A DNA stretch of 64,000 nt from [Phialemoniopsis] sp. UDSM-2020 (lineage: Eukaryota; Ascomycota; Sordariomycetes; Thyridiales; Thyridiaceae): positions 868,001-932,000 of the forward strand of contig JAEILZ010000003.1 of NCBI GenBank assembly GCA_018873225.1, written 5' to 3'. The first letter of the stretch is position 1; each line of letters opens with the position of its first letter. A model generated the notes under the pieces. That model worked only from the letters and a program-made list of their open reading frames with translations. It made no database searches and was not told where the DNA came from. Shown one piece after another: positions 63,935 through 64,000 of the stretch. The position numbers and the translations under genes were made by a program.

Positions 63935-64000
63935 ATGGCTTTGGCAGAGGAGACCAAGACCATTGTCGCAAAGTTCGACTACACGGACGAGAATCTCAAT
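63935..64000 (+). CDS. Start of a gene, possibly glucokinase/hexokinase
   Basis: ATG at 63935 has a strong context (CACCATGGC) after a pyrimidine-rich leader, and the frame is open to the window end (22 codons). The visible N-terminus MALAEETKTIVAKFDYTDEN resembles the opening helix of fungal glucokinases (a basic/acidic helix followed by F-x-Y and an acidic turn). Twenty-two residues are too few for a firm call. Confidence 0.45.
   Translation, partial: MALAEETKTIVAKFDYTDENLN

Overview
The window looks like nuclear DNA of a filamentous ascomycete (Pezizomycotina, most likely a Sordariomycete). Genes are separated by short AT-neutral spacers. Most are broken by 50-150 nt introns with GT..AG ends and CTAAC/CTGAC branch sites. 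The content is typical of moulds: a bifunctional mitochondrial arginine enzyme (arg-6), CFEM-type GPI-anchored wall proteins, a fungal NLR-like receptor and a class I terpene cyclase. I spliced the genes by hand from splice signals, reading frame and family expectation. All the multi-exon models listed close in frame.

Layout. 1-975: 3' part of a TPR-like, probably mitochondrial gene. 1084-4833 (-): alpha/beta-hydrolase - NACHT - ankyrin NLR-like gene. 5355-6900 (-): Arb2-domain protein. 7386-7992 (-): mitochondrial ribosomal protein uS14m. 8389-11142 (-): arg-6. 12611-13465 (-): synaptobrevin. 14993-16304 (+): lipoyl synthase. 17981-19378 (+): terpene synthase with a damaged splice donor. 20255-22236 (-): large CFEM-like, mucin-like GPI protein. 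22.2-28.6 kb: no gene recognised. 28591-30579 (-): Vms1/ANKZF1. 31268-32398 (-): secreted Ser/Thr-rich protein. 33228-40599 (-): myosin II heavy chain. 41677-45210 (+): ZFC3H1/Red1-type zinc-finger protein. 47403-48131 (+): small canonical CFEM GPI protein. 48560-49660 (-): metallophosphoesterase. 50440-50802 (+): small coiled-coil orphan. 50968-51333 (+): Mediator MED31. 51545-52001 (-): RNA polymerase III subunit RPC11. 52575-53387 (+): ankyrin-repeat protein. 53750-55191 (-): thaumatin-like GPI protein. 56442-58887 (-): Hsp70-like protein with a proline-rich N-terminus. 60538-60621 (-): intron-containing tRNA-Asn. 63935-end (+): start of a gene that may encode a glucokinase/hexokinase.

How the genes work together. 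This is mainly a housekeeping stretch with no operon-like clustering. Recurring themes are mitochondrial function (arg-6, lipoyl synthase, uS14m, Vms1, possibly the first gene), RNA handling (Arb2, Red1/ZFC3H1, RPC11, MED31), secretion and cytokinesis (synaptobrevin, myosin II) and the cell surface (two CFEM proteins, a thaumatin-like protein, a mucin-like protein). The accessory candidates are the NLR-like gene and the lone terpene synthase. The most notable observations are the terpene synthase intron with a GA instead of GT donor, a stop-free 63-nt intron inside arg-6, a shared CACGTGAC element before two mitochondrial-protein genes, and tiny first coding exons in RPC11 and the thaumatin-like gene.
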